A DNA stretch of 48,620 nt from Limnohabitans sp. (GTDB taxonomy: Bacteria > Pseudomonadota > Gammaproteobacteria > Burkholderiales > Burkholderiaceae_C), in assembly GCA_009693505.1 (NCBI GenBank), contig SHXD01000020.1:1-48620 (forward strand), in the 5' to 3' direction. The position numbers and the translations under genes were made by a program. How positions within the stretch are numbered: the first letter of the stretch is position 1; every line of letters begins with the position of its first letter. The notes under the pieces are model-generated. The model searched no databases and had not been told where the DNA came from. It saw only the letters and a program-made list of their open reading frames with translations. Positions 32,836 to 44,133 of the stretch are shown here, one piece after another.

Positions 32836-33519
32836 ATGACTGAACTCGGAATTGTGAAGCGCAACATCACTCGTGCAGACAAAGCGGCTGTCGACAAACT
32901 CGGCCGCTTTGGCGTGGCCACAGTGCACGAAGCCATGGGCCGTGTGGGCTTGATGCAAAGATACATGCGACCTATCTACAGTGGTGTACCTGTTTCTGGT
33001 ACAGCCGTTACGGTGCTCTTGCACCCCGGTGACAATTGGATGATGCACGTGGTGGCTGAGCAAATTCAAGCTGGCGATATCGTGGTTGCGGCCCTTAGTG
33101 CTGACAACTGTGATGGCTTCTTTGGCGATTTGTTGGCCACCTCTTTCATGGCGCGCGGTGCCAAAGCGTTGGTCATTGATGCCGGCGTGCGTGATGTCCG
33201 TGAGCTTACTGCGATGGGCTTTCCGGTCTGGAGCAAGGGCATCAGCGCCAAAGGCACCATCAAATCAACTTTGGGTTCTGTGAACATTCCTGTGGTGTGT
33301 GCAGGCATCCATGTGAACCCGGGTGATGCCATCGTGGCCGATGACGATGGTGTGGTGGTGGTGCCTGCTGCTTGGGCCCAAAAAGTGGCTGATGCCGCTG
33401 AAGCCCGTGAAGCCAACGAAGGTGAAAAGCGTGCCAAATTGTCCGCAGGCATTTTGGGGCTTGACATGTACAACATGCGCGAGCCTTTGGCCAAAGCGGG
33501 TTTGAAGTACATCGATTGA
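32836..33519 (+). CDS. ligK: 4-carboxy-4-hydroxy-2-oxoadipate aldolase/oxaloacetate decarboxylase
   Basis: A 227-residue RraA-fold class II pyruvate aldolase. The start is the ATG at 32836; a TTG two codons upstream is less likely. The active-site block [25 protein letters not shown] contains the conserved Arg and metal Asp; [15 protein letters not shown] near residue 30 is also typical of LigK/PmdF/GalC. It cleaves the six-carbon acid to pyruvate and oxaloacetate, and members can also decarboxylate oxaloacetate. It is the last catabolic step of the pathway encoded here. Confidence 0.93.
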   Translation: MTELGIVKRNITRADKAAVDKLGRFGVATVHEAMGRVGLMQRYMRPIYSGVPVSGTAVTVLLHPGDNWMMHVVAEQIQAGDIVVAALSADNCDGFFGDLLATSFMARGAKALVIDAGVRDVRELTAMGFPVWSKGISAKGTIKSTLGSVNIPVVCAGIHVNPGDAIVADDDGVVVVPAAWAQKVADAAEAREANEGEKRAKLSAGILGLDMYNMREPLAKAGLKYID

Positions 33520-33566
33520 CACCGAACAACTGCATTGATTCAAGCCAGCAAAGAAAGAATTCGCCA

Positions 33567-34421
33567 ATGAAATTCAAGAAAATTTACGCACCCATCGCGC
33601 GAAGTTTGATGCTGGGCCTGCTGAGTCTTTCTCTCGTGGGCTGTGCGATTGACTTTAAAGCTTTCACTGCGGGTAAGTCGTCGCGAGAAACAAAATCGGC
33701 GCTGGCCACTGCAGAGGTCAGGCAAGCCTTGGCGCCTTCGGGTGTTTTGCGTGTCGGTGTTTATCTTGGAAGTCCTACATCTTGGGTCAAAGATCCAAAG
33801 TCTGGTGAAAGTGTTGGCATTGCACTTGATTTGGGCAAAGAGTTGGCAAAGCGCTTAAATGTGCCTGTACAAGTTGTTGAGTTTGATCGTGTGGCGCAGG
33901 TCTTAGATTCGTTGAAAGATGGCAAGATTGACTTCACTTTTACCAATGCCACGGCCGTTCGAGCCAAAGACATGGATTTCACTGTGCCACTGGTTCGTTT
34001 GGAGTTGGGTTACTTGGTGGCAGTTGCCAGCCAGCTTCAATCGGTTACAGAGATTGACAAGGCTGGCCTGCGCGTTGGAGTGAGTCAGGGAAGCTCCTCT
34101 CAAGGTGTGTTAACTCAGTTGTTCAAACAAGCCAAAGTGATTCCAGCAGACTCATTGGCAAAGGCCAAGAACATGCTTGAAACAAAACAAATTGATGCCT
34201 TCGCAACCAACAAAGGCATCTTGTTTGAAATGTCAGATACCTTGCCTGGTAGTCAAGTCCTTCAAGGGCGTTGGGGATTGGAAAACCTGGCCATTGCCAT
34301 TCCAAAAGGACGTGATGCGGGCCGCGAGTTTGTTCAAAGCTTTGCAAACAACGTGGGCCAAAGTGGCTTGCTAAACAAGGTCATTGTGCGATCTGGTTTG
34401 CGCGGTACGGCCAAAGATTGA
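33567..34421 (+). CDS. Family-3 periplasmic binding protein, lipoprotein, within the protocatechuate operon
   Basis: A 284-residue binding protein of the amino-acid/solute-binding family 3 type. The start at 33567 gives a lipoprotein signal with lipobox LVGC (LMLGLLSLSLVGCAIDF). The body begins LRVGVYLGSPTSWVKDPKSGESVGIALDLGKELAKRLN and contains DGKIDFTFTNATAVRAKDMDFT, both typical of family 3. It would anchor in a membrane facing the periplasm and bind a small solute. It sits between ligK and ligI, interrupting the standard pmd order, and no ABC permease or ATPase is nearby. It could sense or bind protocatechuate-type acids; this is speculation. Confidence 0.82.
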   Translation: MKFKKIYAPIARSLMLGLLSLSLVGCAIDFKAFTAGKSSRETKSALATAEVRQALAPSGVLRVGVYLGSPTSWVKDPKSGESVGIALDLGKELAKRLNVPVQVVEFDRVAQVLDSLKDGKIDFTFTNATAVRAKDMDFTVPLVRLELGYLVAVASQLQSVTEIDKAGLRVGVSQGSSSQGVLTQLFKQAKVIPADSLAKAKNMLETKQIDAFATNKGILFEMSDTLPGSQVLQGRWGLENLAIAIPKGRDAGREFVQSFANNVGQSGLLNKVIVRSGLRGTAKD

Positions 34422-34453
34422 TTAAAAATAAATTAACTTGAGTGAGAACCTAG

Positions 34454-35370
34454 ATGGAATTTCAAAAGACTCCTGGCTGGCTAGATTGGTATAGCGGCCC
34501 CAGCAAACCCAAATTCAAACTGCCTGCAGGTGCAGTGGATGCTCATTGCCACGTGTTTGGCCCTGGTGCAGAGTTTCCCTACGCGCCTGAGCGCAAGTAC
34601 ACACCCTGTGATGCCTCCAAGCAGCAACTCTATGCACTGCGCGATCACTTAGGATTTGCGCGCAACATTGTGGTTGGCGCCAGTTGCCATGGCACTGACA
34701 ATAGCGCCACTGTGGATGCTTTGCTCAATTCAAATGGCAAGGCACGCGGTGTGGCCACCGTCAAGCGCAGCGTCACAGATCAAGAATTGCAAACCATGCA
34801 TGATGCGGGTGTGCGGGGGGTGCGCTTCAATTTCATCAAGCGTTTGGTTGACTTCACACCCAAAGACGAACTCATGGAAATTGCAGGACGCATCGGCAAG
34901 CTGGGTTGGCATGTGGTCATTTATTTCGAAGCAGTTGATCTGCCTGAGTTGTGGGATTTCTTCTCAGGCCTGCCAACCGTGGTGGTGGTCGATCACATGG
35001 GCACACCCGATGTGAAGCTGCCTGTCGAGGGGCCACAATTCCAATTGCTTTTAAAGTTCATGCGCGAAAACGCCAATGTCTGGTGCAAAGTCACTTGCCC
35101 TGAGCGCTTGTCTGTCACGGGCTCTCCTGCTTTAAATGGCGAGCACAACGCTTACAAAGATGTCGTGCCATTTGCCAAGGCCATCGTTGACGAGTTTCCC
35201 GATCGCGTGCTGTGGGGCACCGACTGGCCACACCCCAATTTGAAAAAGCACATGCCCGATGACGGCCTGTTGGTGGACTTTATTCCGCACATTGCCACCA
35301 CGCCTGAGCTGCAGCAAAAGTTGTTGGTCAACAATCCGATGCGTCTTTACTGGCCAGAGGAGAAAATTTA

Positions 35371-35371
<1 letters not shown>
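34454..35371 (+). CDS. ligI: 2-pyrone-4,6-dicarboxylate hydrolase (lactonase)
   Basis: A 305-residue amidohydrolase-superfamily lactonase. The N-terminal block AVDAHCHVFGPGAEFPY gives His31 and His33 (same numbers as Sphingobium LigI), VVVDHMGTPD gives His181, and LWGTDWPHPN the catalytic Asp257. It hydrolyses 2-pyrone-4,6-dicarboxylate to 4-oxalomesaconate in the cytoplasm. The stop codon overlaps the ligA start by one base (TAATG), so translation is coupled. Placement between the aldolase group and the dioxygenase genes matches pmdD. Confidence 0.95.
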
Positions 35372-36683
<1,312 letters not shown>

Positions 36684-36698
36684 ACAGAGGAAAATCAA

Positions 36699-37655
36699 AT
36701 GTCTAAAACAATCAAAGTTGCATTGGCTGGTGCCGGCGCCTTCGGTATCAAGCACTTGGTTGGCATCAAGAACATCGAAGGCGTTGAGGTTGTGTCACTG
36801 ATTGGCCGCGAATTCAACAAAACCAAAGAGGTCGCAGACAAATATGGCATCGGCCATGTCACGACAGATTTGTCAGACAGCTTGGCGCTCCCCGAAGTCG
36901 ACGCCGTCATTTTGTGCACGCCCACACAAATGCACGCGTCGCAATCGATCGCTTGTTTGAAAGCGGGCAAGCATGTTCAGGTTGAAATTCCGTTGGCAGA
37001 CAGTTGGAAGGACGCCGAAGAAGTGGTTCGCTTGGCCAAAGAGTCCGGCAAAGTGGCCATGTGCGGTCACACACGCCGTTTCAACCCTAGCCATCAGTGG
37101 GTGAACCACAAAATCAAGGCCGGCAAATTCAATATTCAGCAAATGGATGTGCAAACTTATTTTTTCCGCCGCACCAACATGAATGCTTTGGGTCAATCGC
37201 GCAGTTGGACAGACCATCTGCTGTGGCACCATGCGGCCCACACGGTTGACTTGTTTGCGTATCAAGCAGATAGCCCCATTGTGAAAGCCAATGCAGTGCA
37301 AGGCCCCATACATTCCGCGCTTGGCATTGCAATGGACATGAGCATTCAATTGCAAGCGGCCAATGGCGCTATTTGTACCTTGAGCTTGTCCTTTAACAAC
37401 GATGGCCCATTGGGTACGTACTTCCGTTATATCGGCGATACAGGCACTTACCTGGCTCGTTATGACGATTTATTCAACGGCAAGGAGGAACAAATTGACG
37501 TCTCTAAAGTCGCTGTGTCGATGAATGGCATAGAGCTGCAAGACCGAGAGTTCTTTGCCGCGATCAAACAGGGTCGCGAGCCAAACTCTAGTGTGGCTCA
37601 AGTGTTGCCTTGTTACAAAGTACTTCACAACTTAGAGCAACAACTCAGTTCGTGA
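36699..37655 (+). CDS. ligC: 4-carboxy-2-hydroxymuconate-6-semialdehyde dehydrogenase
   Basis: A 318-residue dehydrogenase of the Gfo/Idh/MocA family. The N-terminal VALAGAGAFGIKHL (8-21) is the NAD(P)-binding glycine motif; GKHVQVEIPLADSWKDAEE and MCGHTRRFNPSHQWV are typical of the family. It oxidises the hemiacetal form of the ring-cleavage product to 2-pyrone-4,6-dicarboxylate, the LigI substrate. A good ribosome site (GAGGAAA) lies ahead of the ATG. It closes the operon core; 83 bases separate it from the aldo/keto reductase. Confidence 0.95.
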   Translation: MSKTIKVALAGAGAFGIKHLVGIKNIEGVEVVSLIGREFNKTKEVADKYGIGHVTTDLSDSLALPEVDAVILCTPTQMHASQSIACLKAGKHVQVEIPLADSWKDAEEVVRLAKESGKVAMCGHTRRFNPSHQWVNHKIKAGKFNIQQMDVQTYFFRRTNMNALGQSRSWTDHLLWHHAAHTVDLFAYQADSPIVKANAVQGPIHSALGIAMDMSIQLQAANGAICTLSLSFNNDGPLGTYFRYIGDTGTYLARYDDLFNGKEEQIDVSKVAVSMNGIELQDREFFAAIKQGREPNSSVAQVLPCYKVLHNLEQQLSS

Positions 37656-37738
37656 TTTTTGTTGCTCTTGCACCAAGTTGTCTTGCAGCTTTACGCCACT
37701 TTCCCAAAATGGGCTCATTCAATCTTTAAAATTTGAAC

Positions 37739-38743
37739 ATGAAAAACAGAAAACTAGGTCAATTCCAAGTCAGCGAAATCGGCTTGGGTTGCATGAACTT
37801 AAGTCATGCCTATGGCGCCCCCATTTCAGAAGCACAAGCTGAAAGGGTCTTGCTCACAGCCTTGGATGCGGGCGTTACCTTCTTTGACACCGCGGCACTT
37901 TATGGCTTTAGCACCAACGAAACCTTGGTTGGTAAAATACTCAAGTCGCACCGTCAGAAGTTCACCTTGGCCAGCAAGTGCGGCATGTCAGGTGTAGATG
38001 TGAATGGCGATGGCAAATTGGTGCGCGTCATTGACGGCCGCCCCGAAACCATTCGCAAGACCTGTGAAGACGCTTTGAAGCGTTTGCAAACAGATGTCAT
38101 CGACTTGTACTACTTGCACCGCTGGGACAAAAAAGTGCCGATTGAGGACAGCGTGGGCGCACTCAGTGATTTGGTGCGTCAAGGCAAAATTCAAAGCATT
38201 GGTTTGTCTGAAGTTTCGGCCAGCACCTTGCGCAAAGCACATGCCGTCCACCCCATCGCGGCTGTTCAAACCGAATACTCACTGTGGACGCGCAACCCAG
38301 AAATTGCTGTACTTCAAGCTTGCAAAGAATTGGGCACTGCTTTTGTAGCCTTCAGTCCCGTAGCGCGTGGTTTTTTGTGTGGTGAACTAGACATTCATGC
38401 CTTTGATGCCAAAGACATCCGAAAAAGCATGCCGCGTTTCACGCCTGAAAACTATGCTGCCAACTTCAAGTTGTTTGCCCATTACCTGAGCTTGGCACAT
38501 GAGGCTGGCTGCTCGCCCGCTCAGTTGGCCCTTGCTTGGCTGCTGCACAAGGACACTCACATTGTTCCAATTCCAGGTACGACAAGCGTGTCCCATTTGC
38601 AAGACGATGTTGGGGCTGCCAATGTGAAACTCAGTCCCGATCTCATTGAAAAGCTTGATGCCCTTATCAACGAAAAAACCGTTCAAGGCAGCCGGTACAA
38701 CGTACAGTCCAATTCCGAAGTGGATACCGAAAACTTTGCGTGA
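37739..38743 (+). CDS. Aldo/keto reductase
   Basis: A 334-residue TIM-barrel NADPH oxidoreductase. The AKR catalytic tetrad is complete: Asp50 and Tyr55 (FFDTAALYGFS), Lys80 (ASKCGMSG) and His127 (YYLHRWD). The C-terminal cofactor-binding block IPIPGTTSVSHLQDDVGAANV is typical. The ATG at 37739 is preferred to a TTG two codons earlier. It follows ligC in the same direction and may reduce an aromatic aldehyde or a toxic ring-cleavage aldehyde. It is not part of the known pmd/lig set, so its link to protocatechuate is inference. Confidence 0.9.
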   Translation: MKNRKLGQFQVSEIGLGCMNLSHAYGAPISEAQAERVLLTALDAGVTFFDTAALYGFSTNETLVGKILKSHRQKFTLASKCGMSGVDVNGDGKLVRVIDGRPETIRKTCEDALKRLQTDVIDLYYLHRWDKKVPIEDSVGALSDLVRQGKIQSIGLSEVSASTLRKAHAVHPIAAVQTEYSLWTRNPEIAVLQACKELGTAFVAFSPVARGFLCGELDIHAFDAKDIRKSMPRFTPENYAANFKLFAHYLSLAHEAGCSPAQLALAWLLHKDTHIVPIPGTTSVSHLQDDVGAANVKLSPDLIEKLDALINEKTVQGSRYNVQSNSEVDTENFA

Positions 38744-38846
38744 GAAAAACTCCAGTAAGAGTAAGCCCCTAACCCTCATAAAGCATTGAATTTGTAAGTA
38801 TCCTTCACAATTGACCTGTCCTTAACAAGTCTGAATGAAGGTAAAA

Positions 38847-39818
38847 ATGAAGGTTCAAGAATCTCTGATTCGGTTGTTTTTGACTTTGGCCTCAACCGTC
38901 ATTTTTGGCACAGGTGTCATGCAGGCCGCACCTGCCAATTTAAGCTTAATTGTCTCAGCTTCCCCTGGCACCGGTTTGGACATCCTTGCAAGAACCTTGA
39001 GCCAGCAGTTTTCTATCAAGGGCAACTACACCACTGTGGTGGAAAACAAAGCTGGGGCCAGCGGCAATATCGCAGCCGATCACGTTACCCGTGCCAAACC
39101 CGATGGCGCCACCTTGCTGGTGGTCGGCACCACCTTTGCGACCAATGCCGCGGTCAATCCCAATTTGCCTTTTGACACGGTCAAAGATTTCGTGCCAGTG
39201 GCTTTGTTAGGCACAGGCACCTTGTGCTTGGTGGTTCCTAGCAGTTCCACAGCTAACACCTTGGCCGATTTTTTGCAAATGGCCAAAACCAGTACCAAGG
39301 GCGTCAATTACGCGTCGCCTGGCAACGGTACACCGCAACACTTGGCCATGGAGTTGCTTAAGTTTGAAGCTGGCTTGAACCTCTTCCATGTTCCCTTCAA
39401 AGGCAGCGCAGGTGCTGTGAACGATGTGGCTGCAGGCCATGTTTCAGCCATGATTGCGCCGGTTCACACCGTCATGCCTTTGGTCAAAGCCGACAAGCTC
39501 AAAATACTGGCTGTTCTCAGCTCAGAGCGTGCGGCGCAAATGCCTCAAGTGCCTACATTCAAAGAGCAGGGCCTGCCCAAAGTGCAAGTCGACATTTGGT
39601 ACGGTTTGATGGCACCCAAGGGCACTTCACCTCAAGTGATTCAGTCTCTGAATCAGGAAGTGAACCTAGTGCTGAAAAACCCAGAGATCGCGGCCAACCT
39701 TGCCAAGCAGGGAATTGATGCGGGTGGCGGCACGCCTCAGTTGATGGCGGACACTTTGTCTGCTGAATTAAAACGCTGGCCGCCTGTGGTCAAAGCAGCT
39801 CAAATCAAAGCTGATTGA
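38847..39818 (+). CDS. Bug-type periplasmic solute-binding protein
   Basis: A 323-residue TctC/Bug protein. The start at 38847 has GAAGG five bases ahead; an ATG four codons upstream lacks this. Sec signal: LIRLFLTLASTVIFGTGVMQAA. Motifs: LIVSASPGTGLDILAR, VVENKAGASGNIAADHV and VQVDIWYGLMAPKGTSPQVIQSL. It is the first gene of a module with a UbiD decarboxylase and a molybdenum hydroxylase, so it probably binds their aromatic acid substrate in the periplasm. No membrane transport genes are present. Confidence 0.92.
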   Translation: MKVQESLIRLFLTLASTVIFGTGVMQAAPANLSLIVSASPGTGLDILARTLSQQFSIKGNYTTVVENKAGASGNIAADHVTRAKPDGATLLVVGTTFATNAAVNPNLPFDTVKDFVPVALLGTGTLCLVVPSSSTANTLADFLQMAKTSTKGVNYASPGNGTPQHLAMELLKFEAGLNLFHVPFKGSAGAVNDVAAGHVSAMIAPVHTVMPLVKADKLKILAVLSSERAAQMPQVPTFKEQGLPKVQVDIWYGLMAPKGTSPQVIQSLNQEVNLVLKNPEIAANLAKQGIDAGGGTPQLMADTLSAELKRWPPVVKAAQIKAD

Positions 39819-39868
39819 GTTTTCATCAAACTGAAACAACAGCGCCTTTATTATTTTGAAAGTCCAAC

Positions 39869-41356
39869 ATGCCTGATACATCTTCTAAACCCCAAAGCTT
39901 GACCAAGGCGTGGAACGACTACGACGGTCCGCATTTGGATTTGCGTGAACTGATAGCCCGTGCCGAAAATGCCGACGAGGTTTTGCACATTTCAGGTGCA
40001 GACTGGAACTTAGAAGTTGGCACCTTGGCAGAGATTGTCAATTCATCGCGCAAAGGTGAACCTAAAGCCATTTTGTTTGACAACATTCCAGGTTACCCAC
40101 CAGGTTATCGCTTGCTCTCGGGTGGCACCAATTCATCCAAACGGTTGGCCCTCACTTTGGGTTTCCCTGTCCCAAGTGGCCCGATGGATGTGGTGCAGGC
40201 CTATCGCAACCGCATGAAAAAACACGAGCCCATTCCACCACGTGTTGTGGAAACCGGCCCCATTTTGGAAAACGTAGACCGCGATGAAAATGTCGATATT
40301 TTCAAGTTCCCCATTCCATTGCTGCACGAGTTAGATGGTGGCCGGTACATTGGCACCGACGACCTGGTGATCATGCGCGACCCTGAGTTGGACTGGATCA
40401 ACATTGGCACATATCGGGCAATGGCGCACGACAAAAACAAAGTGGGCCTTTGGACTTCGCCAGGCAAACATGGCCGTCAAATTCGCGACAAATACTTTGC
40501 ACTGGGTAAACCTTGTCCTGTCCTTATTTCTTGTGGCCACGACCCTATGCTGTTTTTGGCAGGTGGCAATGAATTGCGCTTTGGTTTGTCTGAGTTTGAT
40601 TACTCAGGTGGTCACCGCGGGTTGCCTTTTGATGTGATCTTGAGTGAGGTTCACAAGTTGCCCATGCCGGCACACAGCGAGATTGTGTTGGAGGGCGAGA
40701 TGTACCCGGGAGAAACATTGCCCGAAGGCCCCTTCGGTGAATTCACAGGTTATTACGCAGGGGGCCAAAGTAATCAACCCGTGGTTCGGATCCAACGCGT
40801 TTATTACCGCAATAACCCCATCATGACGATGGCCACTCCCTTAAAACCACCATCTGACTTTTCATTCTCAAAGTGCGTGATGAAGGCTGGCATGATTTGG
40901 GATGAAGTGGAGCGTGCAGGCTTATCGGGTGTGAAGGGGGTTTGGTGCCATGAGGCAGGCGCTGCCCGCATGCTCAACATCATCTCCATCAAGCAAGCCT
41001 ATGCAGGACACTCCAAACAAGCCGCTATGATGGCTGCCAATTGTCAATCGGGTTCTTATCTAGGCCGTTTTGTGGTGGTGGTCGATGAAGATGTCGATCC
41101 AACAGACTTGTTCGATGTGATGTGGGCCATGTGCACGCGGTGCGATCCTGTTGAAGACATTGATTTCATTCGAAAAGCTTGGAGTGGTCCGCTCGATCCG
41201 CGTATTCCGAAGGGCACCAGCACCAATTCACGGGCAGTGATTGATGCGTGCAGACCCTTTGAAATGCTCAAAAATTTTCCGCCTGTGGCGTGTGCAAGTC
41301 CTGAATTGAAACAGCGCGTGGCTGAGAAATTCAAATCTTATTTGGTTGGTCTTTAA
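39869..41356 (+). CDS. UbiD family decarboxylase (prenylated-FMN dependent)
   Basis: A 495-residue UbiD-fold enzyme of normal length. Cofactor-binding [18 protein letters not shown] (178-195, with Arg183) and the acid block [13 protein letters not shown] (284-296) with conserved Glu286 and Glu291 are the family hallmarks. UbiD enzymes use prenylated FMN to decarboxylate, and sometimes carboxylate, aromatic or alpha,beta-unsaturated acids. No UbiX-type prenyltransferase gene is in the window, so cofactor must come from elsewhere. It lies 50 bases after the Bug gene and 20 bases before the (2Fe-2S) gene. The substrate is not recognisable; a phthalate-, hydroxybenzoate- or cinnamate-like acid is plausible. 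Confidence 0.9.
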   Translation: MPDTSSKPQSLTKAWNDYDGPHLDLRELIARAENADEVLHISGADWNLEVGTLAEIVNSSRKGEPKAILFDNIPGYPPGYRLLSGGTNSSKRLALTLGFPVPSGPMDVVQAYRNRMKKHEPIPPRVVETGPILENVDRDENVDIFKFPIPLLHELDGGRYIGTDDLVIMRDPELDWINIGTYRAMAHDKNKVGLWTSPGKHGRQIRDKYFALGKPCPVLISCGHDPMLFLAGGNELRFGLSEFDYSGGHRGLPFDVILSEVHKLPMPAHSEIVLEGEMYPGETLPEGPFGEFTGYYAGGQSNQPVVRIQRVYYRNNPIMTMATPLKPPSDFSFSKCVMKAGMIWDEVERAGLSGVKGVWCHEAGAARMLNIISIKQAYAGHSKQAAMMAANCQSGSYLGRFVVVVDEDVDPTDLFDVMWAMCTRCDPVEDIDFIRKAWSGPLDPRIPKGTSTNSRAVIDACRPFEMLKNFPPVACASPELKQRVAEKFKSYLVGL

Positions 41357-41376
41357 TCCTTGGAGGCAAATTTAAA

Positions 41377-41883
41377 ATGTATTCGTTAAATGTCAATGGC
41401 AAAGTCCAAAAAGTGGATGCCGAATCTGAGATGCCCTTGCTATGGGTTTTGCGTGAAGTCATCGGACTCACGGGTACTAAATTTGGTTGCGGTATCGCGC
41501 AGTGTGGTTCTTGCACTGTGCATGTGGATGGTCAACCTGTTCGTTCTTGCTCTGTGCCCGGATCTGCCATGACCGGCCGCAAAATTATCACCATTGAAGG
41601 CCTGTCAGACAGCAGCAGCCATCCGGTTCAAAAAGCCTGGGCTGAGGTCGATGTACCGCAGTGCGGTTACTGCCAGTCAGGTCAAATCATGGCGGCAGTT
41701 TCTTTGCTTAAACGCAAACCCAAGCCGACCAACAAAGACATCGATTTGGCCATGACCAACATCTGTCGATGTGGCACGTATCAACGCATTCGTGAAGCCA
41801 TTCATGTGGCGGCTGGCACCAAAAAATTGGCCAATTCTGACAGCGGTGAAGTGGCCGCTTTGGTTCAGCAAATCAAAGTTTAA
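41377..41883 (+). CDS. (2Fe-2S) subunit of a molybdenum hydroxylase (xanthine dehydrogenase family)
   Basis: A 168-residue small subunit. It has both iron-sulfur clusters of the family: plant-type ferredoxin Cys38, Cys43, Cys46 and Cys58 ([18 protein letters not shown]) and the helical cluster Cys96, Cys99, Cys130 and Cys132 ([24 protein letters not shown]). It passes electrons from the molybdenum centre. A GGAGG ribosome site precedes it and the large subunit begins 11 bases later. No FAD subunit is present, as in IorAB-type enzymes, which donate to cytochromes or quinones instead. Confidence 0.93.
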   Translation: MYSLNVNGKVQKVDAESEMPLLWVLREVIGLTGTKFGCGIAQCGSCTVHVDGQPVRSCSVPGSAMTGRKIITIEGLSDSSSHPVQKAWAEVDVPQCGYCQSGQIMAAVSLLKRKPKPTNKDIDLAMTNICRCGTYQRIREAIHVAAGTKKLANSDSGEVAALVQQIKV

Positions 41884-41894
41884 GGAGAAACAAC

Positions 41895-44099
41895 ATGAAT
41901 CAAATTCAAACATCTCCTGTTCAACTATCACGCCGCAGTTTCATGGTCGGAACATCCGCCATGGCCAGTGGTGGCTTGGCCTTAGGCCTTAACTTCCTGT
42001 CCCCATCAGAAGCACTCGCCCAAAGCTCAGAAGCTACACCTGAGATTGGTGTTTGGGTGGTGGTCAAGCCCGACGACACTTGCGTGGTTCGCATTGTGCG
42101 CTCAGAAATGGGACAAGGAACCCGCACGGGCTTGGCCCAATTGGTGGCTGAAGAATTAGAGTGCGATTGGTCCAAAATTACCACCGAGTCGCCTACTGCA
42201 GGACAAAACTTAAAACGCAAGCGCGCTTGGGGCAACATGAGCACCGGCGGTAGCCGTGGTATTCGTGGCTCACAAGATTACGTTCGCCGCGGCGGTGCGG
42301 TGGCGCGCATGATGCTCATGCAAGCTGCGGCCAATGAGTGGAATGTACCGGTGGCAGAGCTTGCAGTTGCAAACAGCGTCATCACTCACGCAGCATCAGG
42401 GCGCAAAACAACTTACGGCAAAGTCGCTGCTGCGGCCTCGCAGTTGCCGGTGCCCGACATGAAAGCGGTTGTTCTGAAGAACCCCCGTTCTTGGAAAATT
42501 GCGGGTAAATCTGTCAAACGTTTGGACACTGCCAACAAGCTCAATGGCAAACTGATTTACGGCATTGATTTGAAGATGGACGGCATGCTCTGCGCTTCCG
42601 TCATGGACTGCCCTGTGTTTGGTGGCAAGCTGGTGAGCTTTGACGACAGCAAAGTGAAAACTTTGCGAGGCGTGAAGGCGGTGGTCAGAGTCGATGCCAC
42701 CACCGTGGCCGTGGTGGCCGATACTTGGTGGCGCGCTCAAAATGCATTGGCTCAATTGCCCATCGTGTGGGACGAGGGTCCTAACGCCAAAGTCAACAGT
42801 GCCATGATTGCCGACCATGTGCGTGAAGGCCTCACTGCGCGTGGCGACTATGCGGGCCGCAAAGAAGGTGATGCCATCTATGCGGTGTCCAATGCAGCCA
42901 AAACAGTCGAAGCCGTTTACAGCTCGCCTTTCTTGTCGCACACCCCCATGGAGCCCATGAATTGCACGGCAAGATGGACTTCAGACAAAGCAGAAGTTTG
43001 GGTGCCCACACAAAACGCCGAAGCATCATTGGCAAAGCTGGCTGAAACCGCGGGCTTGCCACTTGAAAAATGCGATGTCTATGTCACTGATTTGGGCGGC
43101 GCGTTTGGACGCAAAGGCGGTCAACAAGACTATGTGGCACAAGCTGTGAACATTGCCAAACAGTTTCCTGGCACGCCTATCAAAATGATTTGGTCGCGTG
43201 AAGAAGATCAGTCTCACGATTTCTATCGACCCGTTTCTCAGTGCTACATGAAAGCTGGTTTGGATAACAAGGGCAATTTGGTGGGGATGACCCTCCGATC
43301 ATCAGGCCAGTCAATCAACGCATGGGTCAATCCTTCAGCCATCAAAGATGGCAAAGACGAGCGCCAATTGCAGGGTTTATGGTCACAACCGGGCGACGCA
43401 CAATTGGGTTACACCTTCCCCAACTTGCTCACCGAATATGCTATTCGCAACACCCATGTGCCGGTCGGTCCATGGCGTGGTGTGAACACCAATCAAAACG
43501 GTGTTTATATGGAGTGTTTTATAGAAGAAGTTGCTCGCGCTGCAGGCAAAGATTCTTTGGTTTTCCGTCAAGCCTTGATGCAAAACCATCCCAAGCATTT
43601 GCAAGTGCTCAATGCCGCTGCAGAGAAGGGCGATTGGGGCAAGCCAGCCGCACCGGGCGTTTTCAGAGGCATTGCGCAGTTCATGGGCTATGGTGCCTAT
43701 TCAGCAGCAGTGGCTGAAGTCACTGTCAGCCCCAAAGGCGAAGTAAAGGTATTGCGCATGGTGTTGGCCACCAATGCGGGCCATTTTGTCAACCCACACC
43801 AAGTGGCGGCGCAAGTCGAGGGCGGCGTGGTGATGGGACTGACCGCCACATTCTTTGGCGAATGCACGGTTGAAAATGGCCGCATCAAAGAAAAGAATTT
43901 TGACACCTACCAAATGCTCAAAATGGCTCAGATGCCTAAAGTGGAAACCGTCTTGGTGCCCACATACGACTTCTGGGGCGGTGTGGGTGAGCCCACCATT
44001 TGTGTGGTGGCGCCTGCAGTGATCAATGCCATTTCTGCAGCAATCGGCAAGCCACTCAGAAATTTACCTTTGAAGAATTCAGGCTTGAAGTTTGTTTGA
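41895..44099 (+). CDS. Molybdopterin subunit of a molybdenum hydroxylase, Tat-exported
   Basis: A 734-residue large subunit of the isoquinoline 1-oxidoreductase/aldehyde oxidase type. The N-terminus has a twin-arginine signal (LSRRSFMVGTS, Arg13-Arg14) ending at SEALAQ, so the folded heterodimer is probably exported to the periplasm. Molybdopterin-binding blocks are DLGGAFGRKGGQQDY and the final GGVGEPTICVVAPAVINAI, with the catalytic Glu699. Such enzymes hydroxylate N-heterocycles or oxidise aldehydes with water as oxygen source. The substrate is unknown. It ends the Bug-UbiD-Mo hydroxylase module, and the next genes (sox) are convergent. Confidence 0.92.
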   Translation: MNQIQTSPVQLSRRSFMVGTSAMASGGLALGLNFLSPSEALAQSSEATPEIGVWVVVKPDDTCVVRIVRSEMGQGTRTGLAQLVAEELECDWSKITTESPTAGQNLKRKRAWGNMSTGGSRGIRGSQDYVRRGGAVARMMLMQAAANEWNVPVAELAVANSVITHAASGRKTTYGKVAAAASQLPVPDMKAVVLKNPRSWKIAGKSVKRLDTANKLNGKLIYGIDLKMDGMLCASVMDCPVFGGKLVSFDDSKVKTLRGVKAVVRVDATTVAVVADTWWRAQNALAQLPIVWDEGPNAKVNSAMIADHVREGLTARGDYAGRKEGDAIYAVSNAAKTVEAVYSSPFLSHTPMEPMNCTARWTSDKAEVWVPTQNAEASLAKLAETAGLPLEKCDVYVTDLGGAFGRKGGQQDYVAQAVNIAKQFPGTPIKMIWSREEDQSHDFYRPVSQCYMKAGLDNKGNLVGMTLRSSGQSINAWVNPSAIKDGKDERQLQGLWSQPGDAQLGYTFPNLLTEYAIRNTHVPVGPWRGVNTNQNGVYMECFIEEVARAAGKDSLVFRQALMQNHPKHLQVLNAAAEKGDWGKPAAPGVFRGIAQFMGYGAYSAAVAEVTVSPKGEVKVLRMVLATNAGHFVNPHQVAAQVEGGVVMGLTATFFGECTVENGRIKEKNFDTYQMLKMAQMPKVETVLVPTYDFWGGVGEPTICVVAPAVINAISAAIGKPLRNLPLKNSGLKFV

Positions 44100-44133
44100 T
44101 TGACTTCATGAATTGAAGAAATTCAATTCAATC

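Noticed and set aside
37700..37712. CCCAAAATGGG as a terminator after ligC
   Set aside because: A 3-base stem without a T-tract is not enough; read-through to the aldo/keto reductase is equally likely.
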